Source: Alphaproteobacteria bacterium AO1-B
Lineage (GTDB): Bacteria > Pseudomonadota > Alphaproteobacteria > Rhizobiales > Stappiaceae
Assembly (NCBI GenBank): GCA_001890945.1
Contig: MLAX01000001.1
Coordinates: 558,001 to 622,000, forward strand
Length of the DNA: 64,000 nt
Direction: 5' to 3'
The position numbers and the translations under genes are program-made. The notes under the pieces are model-generated. The model worked only from the letters and a program-made list of their open reading frames with translations, was not told the origin of the DNA and searched no databases. Below, in pieces: positions 52,953 to 61,723 of this stretch (positions are counted from its first letter, which is position 1; each line of letters opens with the position of its first letter).

Positions 52953-53782
52953 GCAAACCCTGCATCATTTGTGTTGCAATTACTGGCTCCCTGCCGCGCA
53001 AGGAACATAATCCGGCAGTTCCTGTGACCGTGTCCGAACAGATTGAAAGCACCCAGGAAGCCTTTGAGGCGGGCGCAACGATCTGTCACGCTCATGTGCG
53101 CAACGACGACCAGACCCCGAGCTCCGATCCTGAGAAGTTTGCGCGCCTCAAAGAGGGACTGGAAAAGCATTGCCCCGGCATGATCATCCAGTTCTCGACC
53201 GGCGGACGGTCGGGAGCGGGCAAGACGCGCGGCGGCATGCTGCCACTGAAACCCGACATGGCGTCGCTCTCCGTCGGCTCGAACAATTTCCCAACGAGGG
53301 TTTATGAGAACCCGCCGGATCTGGTGGACTGGCTCGCCGGCGAGATGCGGACCTATGGTGTCAAACCGGAAATCGAGGCCTTCGATCTCAGCCATATCGT
53401 GCAAGCTGCGGCCATGAACCGGGACGGCCGCATTCCAGGCAACATCTACATCCAGTTCGTTATGGGCGTAAAAAACGCCATGCCGGCAGACAAGGATGTC
53501 TTCGATTTCTACGTCAAGACCGTCGAACGCCTGATGCCGGAAGCAGAGTGGTGTGCAGCTGGTATTGGAGCAAGTCAGCTAACCCTTAACGAGTGGTCGA
53601 TTGCCGCCGGAGGGCATGCCCGGACAGGTCTTGAGGACAACATCCGTCTCGACAAGGACCGTCTTGCCCCCTCGAACGCAGCGCTTGTGAAACGCACGGC
53701 CGAGATCTGCGCTGCCAATCAGCGTCCCGTCGCAACGCCCTCTCAGGCCCGGGACATTCTCGGCCTTCCGCAACACGCTTGA
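52949..53782 (+). CDS. BKACE family beta-keto acid cleavage enzyme
   Basis: A 277-residue member of the beta-keto acid cleavage (3-keto-5-aminohexanoate cleavage, Kce/DUF849) family. Zinc site: AGATICHAHVR near 43-53 gives the H-x-H, and GGHARTGLEDN near 226-236 the later histidine/glutamate region; QFSTGGRSGAGKTR near 80-93 is the active-site loop. The family condenses a beta-keto acid with acetyl-CoA to give acetoacetate and a new acyl-CoA. Because 3-oxoadipate is itself a beta-keto acid and is the product of the upstream genes, it is the natural substrate candidate, giving acetoacetate and succinyl-CoA. Confidence 0.85.
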   Translation: MSKPCIICVAITGSLPRKEHNPAVPVTVSEQIESTQEAFEAGATICHAHVRNDDQTPSSDPEKFARLKEGLEKHCPGMIIQFSTGGRSGAGKTRGGMLPLKPDMASLSVGSNNFPTRVYENPPDLVDWLAGEMRTYGVKPEIEAFDLSHIVQAAAMNRDGRIPGNIYIQFVMGVKNAMPADKDVFDFYVKTVERLMPEAEWCAAGIGASQLTLNEWSIAAGGHARTGLEDNIRLDKDRLAPSNAALVKRTAEICAANQRPVATPSQARDILGLPQHA

Positions 53783-53804
53783 ACCTTTAGACAGGAGATC
53801 CTTG

Positions 53805-54461
53805 ATGTCTGATGCAGATCTCGCCGCCGATGCCGCCGCCCGTGAGGCAGCCAAGGCGTTGCAGCTTGAAAATCTCAGAGCCGACGAAACAACATTGCGC
53901 TTGCTCTTCACCGAAGCCCGGACGCACTACGGCTGGCAGGACCGGGAGGTTCCGGACGAGGTCCTGAAAGATCTTTATGAGATTGCCAAGATGGGCCCGA
54001 CGTCCATGAACCAGCAGCCCATGCGCGTTGTGTTCATCCGTTCAGACGACGCCAAGGACCGTCTGGAACCGGCCCTGATGGAAGCCAACCGCCCTAAGAT
54101 GCGATCGGCTCCGGTCACCGCAATCATCGCTTATGACCTCAATTTCTGGGAAGAGCTTCCCAAGGTGTTTCCGCCGAATCCGGCGGCCCAGGACATCTTC
54201 AAGAACAATGCCACAGCCGCACAGGTCAATGCCTTCAGAAACGGAACGCTTCAGGGCGCCTATTTCATGTTGGCTGCCCGAGCCGTCGGTCTCGATGTGG
54301 GCGCCATGTCCGGCTTCGACAACGCGAAGGTGGATGAAGAGTTCTTCCACGGAACGTCACTCAAGTCGAACTTTCTGGTGAACCTGGGCTACGCCGATAC
54401 GGATCGTATTTTCAGGCGGTTGCCACGGTTCGACTACACGGACGTCTGCCAGACGCTTTAG
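53805..54461 (+). CDS. RutE-like nitroreductase
   Basis: A ~218-residue FMN-dependent nitroreductase-family protein of the malonic-semialdehyde reductase (RutE/YdfG-replacing) branch. The segment AKMGPTSMNQQPMRVVFIRS near 62-81 is the flavin-binding loop; ALMEANRPKMRSAPVTAIIAYD near 92-113 and ARAVGLDVGAMSGFDNAKVDEEFF near 162-185 complete the fold. In this operon it may reduce a quinone, nitroaromatic or semialdehyde intermediate. The ATG at 53805 has an AGGAGA site. Confidence 0.85.
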   Translation: MSDADLAADAAAREAAKALQLENLRADETTLRLLFTEARTHYGWQDREVPDEVLKDLYEIAKMGPTSMNQQPMRVVFIRSDDAKDRLEPALMEANRPKMRSAPVTAIIAYDLNFWEELPKVFPPNPAAQDIFKNNATAAQVNAFRNGTLQGAYFMLAARAVGLDVGAMSGFDNAKVDEEFFHGTSLKSNFLVNLGYADTDRIFRRLPRFDYTDVCQTL

Positions 54462-54473
54462 GAGGAGAAAGCC

Positions 54474-54866
54474 ATGTCCGGCCCAACAGTCACAAAAGAC
54501 GACATCCTGAAAGCATCCGCCGGGATGCTTCAAAAACAGCTCTATGTGGTCTTCACCACACCGACCAATGGACTTGGACCGGTTATGGAGAACATTGAAG
54601 AGCACCTAAATTTTCAGGTCGATCTGGAGCAGCGCGGCATCATGCTTGGCGCTGGCCCGTTCTGGGCCGATGACGAACACACCTGGAATGGCGAAGGCAT
54701 GGTGATCATTCGGGCGGACAGCCTGGAGCATGCCCGCCAGATTGCAGAAACGGATCCGATGCATTCCTCAGGCGCCCGCAATTTCACTGTGCGGCCATGG
54801 TTGCTGAATGAGGGACGCATCACGGTAGAGGTGAATTTCTCGACCGGACGGCACGCGGTGAGCTGA
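54474..54866 (+). CDS. YciI-like protein 1
   Basis: A 130-residue YciI-fold protein with the His-Asp pair of the family: H in NIEEHLNFQVDLEQRG near 43-50 and D in IAETDPMHSSGARNF near 93-99. YciI relatives include TftG, which removes chloride from 5-chlorohydroxyquinol; TftG is encoded beside hydroxyquinol dioxygenase and maleylacetate reductase in 2,4,5-T degraders. A similar dechlorinase or tautomerase role is plausible here. GGAGGAG precedes the start, 12 bases after the nitroreductase gene. Confidence 0.75.
   Translation: MSGPTVTKDDILKASAGMLQKQLYVVFTTPTNGLGPVMENIEEHLNFQVDLEQRGIMLGAGPFWADDEHTWNGEGMVIIRADSLEHARQIAETDPMHSSGARNFTVRPWLLNEGRITVEVNFSTGRHAVS
54850..54863 (+). promoter_or_regulatory. 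Weak sigma-54-like -24/-12 site
   Basis: Within the last codons of the YciI-like gene the sequence cGGCACG...gaGC has GG (54850-54851) and GC (54862-54863) at the 10-base separation of sigma-54 promoters and lies about 30 bases upstream of the DctP start. The -12 element is GAGC rather than TTGC, so the match is poor. It is noted because a sigma-54 activator is encoded in the cluster. Confidence 0.2.
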
Positions 54867-54892
54867 GAACCGCAATTTTGGGAGGAAGTACC

Positions 54893-55939
54893 ATGAAACG
54901 CATGCTTGCAGCCATTGCTGCCGTCGCCTTCAGCGCCGCGGCACAAGCTGAAACCTACAACCTCACCATGGCATCCAGTCACCCGACTGTTCTGCCCTGG
55001 GTCGGGCAACTGTCTACACTGGTTGTGGGTGAATCCAACAAACGTCTCGAAGCCATGGGATCAGAAGACCGCATTGAATGGACGGAAGCCTATGGCGGTT
55101 CGCTTTATGGCTTCAAGGATACGCTGGAGGCCGTGGGAGATGGCCTGACCGATGCCGGATGGGTTGGCACGCTCTGGGAAGGCTCAAAGATGCCGCTCCA
55201 GAACATGACCTATTTCACGCCGTTCGTTTCCGATGATCTCGTTGCAACGCTCAAGATCATGAACGAACTTCACCGTGAAGTCCCGGCATTGCAGAAAGCC
55301 TGGGACGACCAGAACGTGGTCTTCCTGGGCGCAAGCGGCGTGGAGACCTACCACCTCCTGACCAACTTCCCGGTTAATTCGCTCAAAGATCTGGAAGGCC
55401 GCAAGATCCTGGCGCCTGGACCGTCAGCGAACTGGATCAAGCATCTCGGTGCCGTGCCCGTAAACGGAGCGCTGCCGACTTACTACAACCAGATCCAGAC
55501 CGGTGTGGCAGACGGAATGGTGGTCATCCTGACCGGAGCGTTCCCGAACAAGCACTATGAAGTTGCACCATATGTCACCCTTGTCGGAATCGGGGCGCAG
55601 ATGACCGGCGGTCTTGGCATCAACAAGGATGTTTGGGACGGATTGTCCGACGACGTCAAAAAAGTCCTGACCGAACTCGGTGAGGAGTACACAGTCGCCC
55701 ACGCTGAAGAAGTCATGGCACGCTATGACACCTTCCTGAGCAAGCTGCCGGAAGTTGGCGCAACTGTCACCACGCTGCCGGCGGAAGACATTGCAGCATG
55801 GGCCGACGGCCTGCCAAACCTGGCCAAGGACTGGTCAGACGCCAATGCAGGCAAAGGCGCTCAGGAAGCACTGGAGGCCTACATGGCAAAAGTGCGCGAT
55901 GCCGGCCTTGAACCGCGCATTGACTGGACACAACGGTAA
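54893..55939 (+). CDS. TRAP transporter substrate-binding protein (DctP)
   Basis: A ~348-residue DctP-type solute-binding protein. A Sec signal lies at residues 1-19 (MLAAIAAVAFSAAAQAE). The mature protein shows NLTMASSHPTVLPWV near 23-37 and, near 172-186, PGPSANWIKHLGAVP, where many DctP proteins have a ligand-anchoring arginine. AYMAKVRDAGLEPRIDW is at the C-terminus. It collects an organic acid for the fused DctQM permease encoded 14 bases downstream. Gene context suggests an aromatic or related carboxylate as ligand. Confidence 0.9.
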   Translation: MKRMLAAIAAVAFSAAAQAETYNLTMASSHPTVLPWVGQLSTLVVGESNKRLEAMGSEDRIEWTEAYGGSLYGFKDTLEAVGDGLTDAGWVGTLWEGSKMPLQNMTYFTPFVSDDLVATLKIMNELHREVPALQKAWDDQNVVFLGASGVETYHLLTNFPVNSLKDLEGRKILAPGPSANWIKHLGAVPVNGALPTYYNQIQTGVADGMVVILTGAFPNKHYEVAPYVTLVGIGAQMTGGLGINKDVWDGLSDDVKKVLTELGEEYTVAHAEEVMARYDTFLSKLPEVGATVTTLPAEDIAAWADGLPNLAKDWSDANAGKGAQEALEAYMAKVRDAGLEPRIDWTQR

Positions 55940-55953
55940 GCGGGGGCCTCGCC

Positions 55954-57915
55954 GTGGCGATAACACTCAGACAATTCCGCCACGGCGCAGACCGGACGGT
56001 GACCGGGGTTTCCTCGCTCACCGGCGCTGTCAGTGCGGCTGCTTCGGTCTGGATTTTTTGCCTGATGCTTCTGATCTGTTCAGACATCATCGGACGGACC
56101 TTCTTCAACTCACCTGTCCAGGGTGTGGCCGAGATTGTGGCCAATTCGATCGTTGCGATCGTTTTTTTGCAAGCAGCACACACCGTTATGAGCGGGCGCA
56201 TGACCCGCACCGATATCCTGATTGGTGCGATCGAGGAAAACCGGCCCTTTGCAGCCGCAGTCATGCGGGTTTTCTTCCATCTCGCGGGGATCTTCGTCTT
56301 TGCCCTGATTGCCTGGGGCACCTGGCCGAAGCTGGTCGATGCCTGGGTCGAGAATGAATTCTTTGGCGCTCAAGGGGTTTTCACCGCTCCCGTTTGGCCA
56401 ATCAAAGCCTGTCTTTTCGGCGGCTCCGTTCTGACCTGTCTTGCCTTCGCCACCCAGGTTCTCAAGGACATTAAGGAAATTCTGAACTCCACCCGTGTTG
56501 AACCGCTGACAATCCGGCACTCGGTCACGGTCGAGCCGCGCGGTATTCCATTCCTGATCGCCTTCGGATTGGTCCTTGTCCTTGGTTACGCTTTGTTTTT
56601 TGCAGATCTCGGGCGCATTGAGATTGGCTTTGCAGCCATCGGTTTCATGTTGCTGCTGATCTTTTCGGGCGCTCACATAGCCGTGGTTTTGATCCTGCTC
56701 AGTTTCTTGGGTATCTGGCTGATCCGGGACAATCCGAATGTCGCCATGCGCTCGCTGGCGCTCGCTGCTGACGGGGCCATCAATCGCTACCTGTTCGGTG
56801 TCGTCCCGCTGTTTGTTCTGATGGGGTTGATTGTCGACACCGCGGACATCGGCCGTGACGCCTACCGCGTGGCCGCATGGATGCTGCAGAAGATCAAGGG
56901 CGGGCTTGGTATGGCAACGGTGGCCGCCAATGCGGTCTTTGCCTCCATCACCGGGATCTCGATCGCCTCGGCAGCGGTTTTTTCCCGTGTCGCCGTCCCG
57001 CAAATGGTGGCCAACGGCTACAACAACCGCTTCGCCCTTGGGGTCGTCGCCGGGTCTTCGGTTCTCGGCATGCTGATCCCTCCGAGCCTTCTTTTGATCA
57101 TCTATGGCGTTTTGGCAGAGCAATCCGTCGGTGCCCTCTTCCTGGCCGCCATCGTTCCGGGCGCTTTGCTGGCATTCGTGTTCGGGGTCGGGATCTATCT
57201 AATGGCCCGCTTCCGGCCCAAGATGGTCATGCAAAGCGACCGCCCGGCCGTCATTGAGGGAGAGACCTGGGGCACGGCTGTCGTCAAGCTGATCCCGATC
57301 ACGGCGCTGGTCGTCATCGTGCTTGGCGGGATCTATTCCGGTGTCTTTACACCCACCGAGGCAGGCGCAGCGGGAGCGGCAGCTGCCATTGTGGTGGCCT
57401 TGCTGAAGGGAAGCCTAACTTGGGCGAGGTTCTGGCGGGTTCTGGTTGACACAGGTCTGGTCTCCGTCTCGATCTTGCTCCTGATTATCGCGGCATCCAT
57501 GTATTCCCGGATGTTGACCCTTTCGACGATCCCGCAGGAAATCACCATGATGTTCTCCGACGCGGGACTCGGCCTCATGGGTTTCATGATGATCTATCTG
57601 CTGCTGGTCATCGTGATGGGCATGATCCTCGATTCCACCTCGATCATGTTGATCCTTCTGCCGCTGTCGCTGCCGATCGTCACCGGCCTTGGCGGTGATC
57701 TGATCTGGTTCGGCATTGTGACGGTCATTGCCGTGGAAATCGGTTTGTTGACACCGCCGTTCGGACTCACCGTCTACGTGGTGAAAGCCACAATATCAGA
57801 CCGGAACACGACCCTTGGCGACATCTTCATCGGCACGTTTCCGTTTGTAGTCATGATGACGTTTGTCACCTTGCTGCTGACCTTCATCCCGGCGCTCAGC
57901 CTGGTCTTTGAATAG
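55954..57915 (+). CDS. Fused TRAP permease, DctQ-DctM
   Basis: A 653-residue TRAP permease in which the small DctQ subunit (about residues 15-180, four hydrophobic segments) is joined to the large DctM subunit (about 205-650, around 12 segments). The DctM motifs VAGSSVLGMLIPPSLLLIIYGVLAEQSVG near 365-393 and GMILDSTSIMLILLPLSLPI near 550-570 are typical. The GTG start 14 bases after dctP is used. It imports the ligand of the DctP protein, driven by a Na+ or H+ gradient. Confidence 0.92.
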   Translation: MAITLRQFRHGADRTVTGVSSLTGAVSAAASVWIFCLMLLICSDIIGRTFFNSPVQGVAEIVANSIVAIVFLQAAHTVMSGRMTRTDILIGAIEENRPFAAAVMRVFFHLAGIFVFALIAWGTWPKLVDAWVENEFFGAQGVFTAPVWPIKACLFGGSVLTCLAFATQVLKDIKEILNSTRVEPLTIRHSVTVEPRGIPFLIAFGLVLVLGYALFFADLGRIEIGFAAIGFMLLLIFSGAHIAVVLILLSFLGIWLIRDNPNVAMRSLALAADGAINRYLFGVVPLFVLMGLIVDTADIGRDAYRVAAWMLQKIKGGLGMATVAANAVFASITGISIASAAVFSRVAVPQMVANGYNNRFALGVVAGSSVLGMLIPPSLLLIIYGVLAEQSVGALFLAAIVPGALLAFVFGVGIYLMARFRPKMVMQSDRPAVIEGETWGTAVVKLIPITALVVIVLGGIYSGVFTPTEAGAAGAAAAIVVALLKGSLTWARFWRVLVDTGLVSVSILLLIIAASMYSRMLTLSTIPQEITMMFSDAGLGLMGFMMIYLLLVIVMGMILDSTSIMLILLPLSLPIVTGLGGDLIWFGIVTVIAVEIGLLTPPFGLTVYVVKATISDRNTTLGDIFIGTFPFVVMMTFVTLLLTFIPALSLVFE

Positions 57916-57922
57916 GATCCAC

Positions 57923-58231
57923 ATGCAGTTCGTAGTCTATGCAATCGACAATCCCGACGCCCTCCGGCTTCGTATGGAGGTACTGGAAGCGCATCGCCAT
58001 TTTCTGGGAACAGAACCGGCAAACTACGGTGTAAAGGTTCTGCTCTCTGGTCCCCTAACCGAGGATGATGGGTCCACCATGCGCGGTTCCTTCTTCCTGC
58101 TTGAAGCTGAAAACCGCGAAAAGATCAAAGATATGTTTGCCAATGACCCGCTGCGGACTGCCGGTGTCTGGGCGGAGCAGCACATCTCCGCCGTTACGGT
58201 TCGACAAAATAACATGCCAAAAGACCAGTAG
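57923..58231 (+). CDS. YciI-like protein 2
   Basis: A ~102-residue protein at the full YciI length: QFVVYAIDNPDALRLRM at the start, HRHFLGTE near 25-33 with the family histidine, and FANDPLRTAGVWAEQ near 74-88 with the aspartate. It starts 7 bases after the TRAP permease stop. It is the second member of this family in the operon, and closer to classic YciI than the first. An active-site role on a hydroxylated or chlorinated ring intermediate, as for TftG, is conceivable. Confidence 0.82.
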   Translation: MQFVVYAIDNPDALRLRMEVLEAHRHFLGTEPANYGVKVLLSGPLTEDDGSTMRGSFFLLEAENREKIKDMFANDPLRTAGVWAEQHISAVTVRQNNMPKDQ

Positions 58232-58250
58232 AACACACGGGAGAAAAGGA

Positions 58251-58685
58251 ATGCCCGAATTTAAAGGCGGATGCCTTTGTGGCGCGATCCGGTACGAAGT
58301 GGCGGCCAAACCGGTCAACATGTGGAACTGTCACTGCACCGATTGTCAAAAGTCTTCCGGGGCCAGCTATGCAACAAATGTGTTTGTGAAGGTTGCGGAC
58401 CTGACAATCACAAAGGGTGAGCCCGCAAGGTTCCAGCACCAGGCGGACAGCGGCAACACCATGACCAAGGAATATTGCTCCAACTGTGGTTCGCAGCTCT
58501 TCAATGGCAATTCCGGACGTCCGGCAATCAAGGTGATAAGGGCGGGCACCATCGACGACCCAAGCTTTGTCGTCCCGCGCGCCAATATCTATGCCTCACG
58601 AGCGCTCCCCGCCGCAATTGAGGGAACCAAAATCCCAACCTTCGACGAAATGCCTCCAGATCCATCGGTTTTTTTCAGGAGTTGA
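58251..58685 (+). CDS. GFA-family zinc protein
   Basis: A 144-residue protein of the GFA (glutathione-dependent formaldehyde-activating enzyme) family. Zinc-binding cysteines are present in GGCLCGAIRYEV near 6-17, NCHCTDCQKSSGASYA near 28-43 and YCSNCGSQLF near 87-96. The start has a GGGAGAAAAGG site. Many such proteins are not formaldehyde enzymes, so the role here is open, for instance glutathione-linked detoxification of a quinone. It is the last gene of the operon. Confidence 0.88.
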   Translation: MPEFKGGCLCGAIRYEVAAKPVNMWNCHCTDCQKSSGASYATNVFVKVADLTITKGEPARFQHQADSGNTMTKEYCSNCGSQLFNGNSGRPAIKVIRAGTIDDPSFVVPRANIYASRALPAAIEGTKIPTFDEMPPDPSVFFRS

Positions 58686-58744
58686 TTAGGGCCTATGTTT
58701 CCCAATGCGCAGACCCAAAAAAGAATAAATTACACTTTGAAATC

Positions 58745-60112
58745 TCAATTACGGTCGATGCCGTGGCGGCGCATGCGTTCCCATAAGGTTGTGCGTGAGA
58801 TATCCAAAAGCTTGGCGGCGTCCTGCAACCGGCCATCGGTTTCATCAAGGGCACGCAAAATGTGGGTGCGTTCTGCCTGATCCCGGACTTCAGCCAACGA
58901 GGGAAACCCAATAGAACTGTGTGGCAGGCCAGAGTTTGGGTCGCCGGATGTCTGGGCTGCAGGCTGGAGGATGTGCGCGGTGTTTTCCGGAAACAAATCG
59001 AATGGCGTCAGCTCGGCCCCGCCTGCCAGTGCAACGGCGCGTTCAACGCGGTTCCGGAGTTCGCGAACGTTCCCGGGCCAATCATGCTGCTCGGCCGCTG
59101 ATACTGCAGCAGCTGTGGCAGGTTTTGGAGCAATTCCCATGCGCTGCGCAGCGTTTGCGGCAAAGGCTGTGAGGAGCGGCGCCACTTCTTCCAGACGCTC
59201 GCGCAAAGGCGGAATGCGGATCGTCACCACGTTGATGCGAAACAGGAGATCCTCCCGAAACACACCGTCTCTGACCGCCTCCTCAAGATCACGGTTCGTT
59301 GCGCACACGAGCCGGCCTTTGAAGGCAAGATCCTGTGTTGCACCCAGCCGCCTGAACTGCCGCTCCTGCAACACGCGCAGAAGCTTCAATTGAAGTTCCG
59401 GTCCCGTATCACCGATTTCGTCAAGAAGCAGCGTCCCTTCGCCAACACTTTCCAAAACGCCGATCCGCCTGTCATGTGCGCTGGTGAAGGCGCCTTTCTC
59501 GTGCCCGAAGAGTGTTGAATCTGCCAGCTCCGGTGAGAGTTGCCCGCAGTTCACGGCCTCGAAGGGGCGCGATTGTGCCGCGTTCTTGGCGTGCAGATAC
59601 CGTGCTGCGATTTCCTTGCCGGTGCCGGTTTCTCCAATCAGCAAAACGGGTAAATCAATCCCCGCCAGGCGGTCCAGCATGGAGCGTACGCCGCGCATGG
59701 AGGCCGAAAGTCCAAAGGTCGAAAACGGGTCATCCAGTTGCGGCGCAAGCGGGCGAAGCAGAAGCTCCTGAATGCGGCTGACAAGCTCATCCAAGTTGAA
59801 GGGTTTCGCGAGGTAATCCCTGGCGCCATCGCGCACGAGTTCCACGGCCTGATCGACAGAGCCATAGGCCGTCATATAGACAATCGGCACCGCACCGTGC
59901 TGGCTGAGCACCTCCCGCAGCAAATCAGCACCGGACCCGTCCGGCAACCGAATGTCCGACAAAACAAAGCTCGGAACCCGTTTGCCAAGAAACTCCCGGG
60001 CAGCGGCAAGAGTGGTGGCATGAACGACAGAAAATCCTTCCAGAACAAGACGCTGCTGCAAGGAGGGGCCAAGGACCGGATCGTCTTCCACCAGCAAAAT
60101 CAGCTCAGACAT
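58745..60112 (-). CDS. Sigma-54-dependent response regulator, DctD-like
   Basis: A 455-residue NtrC-family activator. Receiver domain: LLVEDDPVLG near 6-15, phosphoacceptor Asp in FVLSDIRLPDG near 49-60, K in DYLAKPFNLDEL near 100. AAA+ domain: Walker A GETGTGKE near 161, L1 loop GAFTSA near 207 where GAFTGA is standard, Walker B TLLLDEIGD near 228, C-terminal Fis-type helix-turn-helix LQDAAKLLDISRTTLWERMRRHGI. It overlaps the sensor kinase gene by 8 bases. It probably activates transcription of TRAP or aromatic genes from sigma-54 promoters. Confidence 0.92.
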   Translation of the reverse strand: MSELILLVEDDPVLGPSLQQRLVLEGFSVVHATTLAAAREFLGKRVPSFVLSDIRLPDGSGADLLREVLSQHGAVPIVYMTAYGSVDQAVELVRDGARDYLAKPFNLDELVSRIQELLLRPLAPQLDDPFSTFGLSASMRGVRSMLDRLAGIDLPVLLIGETGTGKEIAARYLHAKNAAQSRPFEAVNCGQLSPELADSTLFGHEKGAFTSAHDRRIGVLESVGEGTLLLDEIGDTGPELQLKLLRVLQERQFRRLGATQDLAFKGRLVCATNRDLEEAVRDGVFREDLLFRINVVTIRIPPLRERLEEVAPLLTAFAANAAQRMGIAPKPATAAAVSAAEQHDWPGNVRELRNRVERAVALAGGAELTPFDLFPENTAHILQPAAQTSGDPNSGLPHSSIGFPSLAEVRDQAERTHILRALDETDGRLQDAAKLLDISRTTLWERMRRHGIDRN

Positions 60113-61628
60113 TATCCGCCTCGTCGGTGCGTTTTGGAATGGTGATGGTGATTACCGTGCCGCTTTGCGGGCGTGTTGAAATCGCCAGCCGGCCATTCAC
60201 ATCATCAATCAGTTGGTGAACCAGCCAAAGTCCGAGGCGCCGCGTTTGTGGCTTCTCCGGAGTGGTGCCGCCGGTCAGGACATTCAGCGCTTCTCCAGGA
60301 AGACCGGGGCCGCTGTCGGAGACCTTGATGGTGAGTTGCTCTTCGATCAGCTTGGACTCAAAGGCAACGGAACTGCCAACCGGAGTGGCGTCTATGGCAT
60401 TCAAGAGCAAGTTGAGCACGATCTGGCGCACGGCCTCCGCGCTTGCAGGGTAGGTTTCCGCGAGCTCCGATTTAAAACTCAAGTCCACCTGTTTGGCGCG
60501 CACTTTCGGGTTGATCAAGGTCCGCAAGTCATTGAGATCGTCGGGCTTGAGATCTCTGTTGCCTTCCGGTGGCCGGTAGGTCGACAACATGCTGGCCGCC
60601 ACATGATCAATGCTTTGCAGGCCCCGGTCAATCAGGTCAATCGTCTGTTCCCGTACAGCTTTGTCATCTCCGAACCGCCGCAGTGTCGATGTGGCCGCGC
60701 TCATCCCGGCAAGCGGATTGCGCACCTCATGCGCGAGCCCTGCTGCAAGGCGGGCCAGCGTTGCCTCCCGCGCATGTTTGTTTTCAGTTTTTGCGATCGC
60801 GTCAGCTCGTGCTTGCAGCTCGGCCCGGGTTCTCAGTGCATTTTGCAGACGGCCGATTTCCGTGTTCGCGGATACTGGATCAATCTCAGTATTTGCATCG
60901 TAAGAATCGTCGTCGAGAGCCTTGGTGAGATCATCAATGGGGCGCAGGCTGTATTGCGCGATAAAAAACGTCAGGATCGCCGCGAGGACAGAAAACGCGA
61001 CATCCACGGCAAGAGCCACACGACGCCGTTCTTCTTGCTCGGCGCGTTGCCATTCGAGATCAAAGGCCGCACCAAGCAGGATCGTTGAGCCATCGCTCAC
61101 GGGAAAAGACTGCACAATCAGTTGTTTGTTTGTCTCATCGACAATTTGGATTGCGGCTTCGTTTGGCGGCAGACTGCGATTGGCGTTGAGCCAGTCTTCA
61201 AGAGCAAGCTCGGTTGTTCGCGGTTTGGCGCCATTTGCGGTATCATCGGGGTAGGAAGATGTTATCAAAATTGAGCCGTCCGCAAGGCAACAAACGGCAA
61301 CAGCTTCATTGCGCAAAGAGGGTTTGAACCTGGCAGAGGCCGACAGCAAGCCTTCAATTTCCGATAACGGACCACCGGTGACAATCGCTGGTGTGATCAA
61401 CCCGGCCAAGGTGTCGAGAAATGCCCCGCCAACTTCGACGCGGAGCTCGGCTTCCCTGCGTTCCAGCTCTTGCAAACCAAAAATGGTCAGAACAACCGCA
61501 AACAGCATAACCACCGAAGCCATAGCCACCGGTAGCCGCCACACCAACGGCCAGGATCTCAGCTTTTTTGCACCCGGTCCAGCTAGGCCGGTTCTGTTTT
61601 GGTTTTCTGAAGGTGCGTCAGATGGCAT
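60105..61628 (-). CDS. DctB-like sensor histidine kinase
   Basis: A 507-residue membrane sensor kinase. Membrane segments near 30-52 and 205-225 flank a ~150-residue periplasmic domain (AVCCLADGSILITSSYPDD). A HAMP-like linker follows, then the H-box AAGLAHEVRNPLAGMSAATSTLRR near 290-313 with the phospho-histidine, and N/G boxes NLLLNAIDATPVGSS near 395 and DSGPGLPGEALN near 430. This matches sensor partners of DctD-type regulators. It is transcribed before the regulator gene with an 8-base overlap and would sense the transported acid or a related envelope signal. Confidence 0.9.
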   Translation of the reverse strand: MPSDAPSENQNRTGLAGPGAKKLRSWPLVWRLPVAMASVVMLFAVVLTIFGLQELERREAELRVEVGGAFLDTLAGLITPAIVTGGPLSEIEGLLSASARFKPSLRNEAVAVCCLADGSILITSSYPDDTANGAKPRTTELALEDWLNANRSLPPNEAAIQIVDETNKQLIVQSFPVSDGSTILLGAAFDLEWQRAEQEERRRVALAVDVAFSVLAAILTFFIAQYSLRPIDDLTKALDDDSYDANTEIDPVSANTEIGRLQNALRTRAELQARADAIAKTENKHAREATLARLAAGLAHEVRNPLAGMSAATSTLRRFGDDKAVREQTIDLIDRGLQSIDHVAASMLSTYRPPEGNRDLKPDDLNDLRTLINPKVRAKQVDLSFKSELAETYPASAEAVRQIVLNLLLNAIDATPVGSSVAFESKLIEEQLTIKVSDSGPGLPGEALNVLTGGTTPEKPQTRRLGLWLVHQLIDDVNGRLAISTRPQSGTVITITIPKRTDEADNV

Positions 61629-61723
61629 ATGGGGCCCAGCTAAAGAATGGGGATGGCGCTGCCGCCATCCCCTTGATGTTTTTCAAGAACGTTGAGCATC
61701 CTAATGCCAAGGACCGCCTTGGG

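Noticed and set aside
56110..57123. 337-codon minus-strand frame opposite the TRAP permease
   Set aside because: Hydrophilic shadow of a hydrophobic membrane gene; no start signal or domain.
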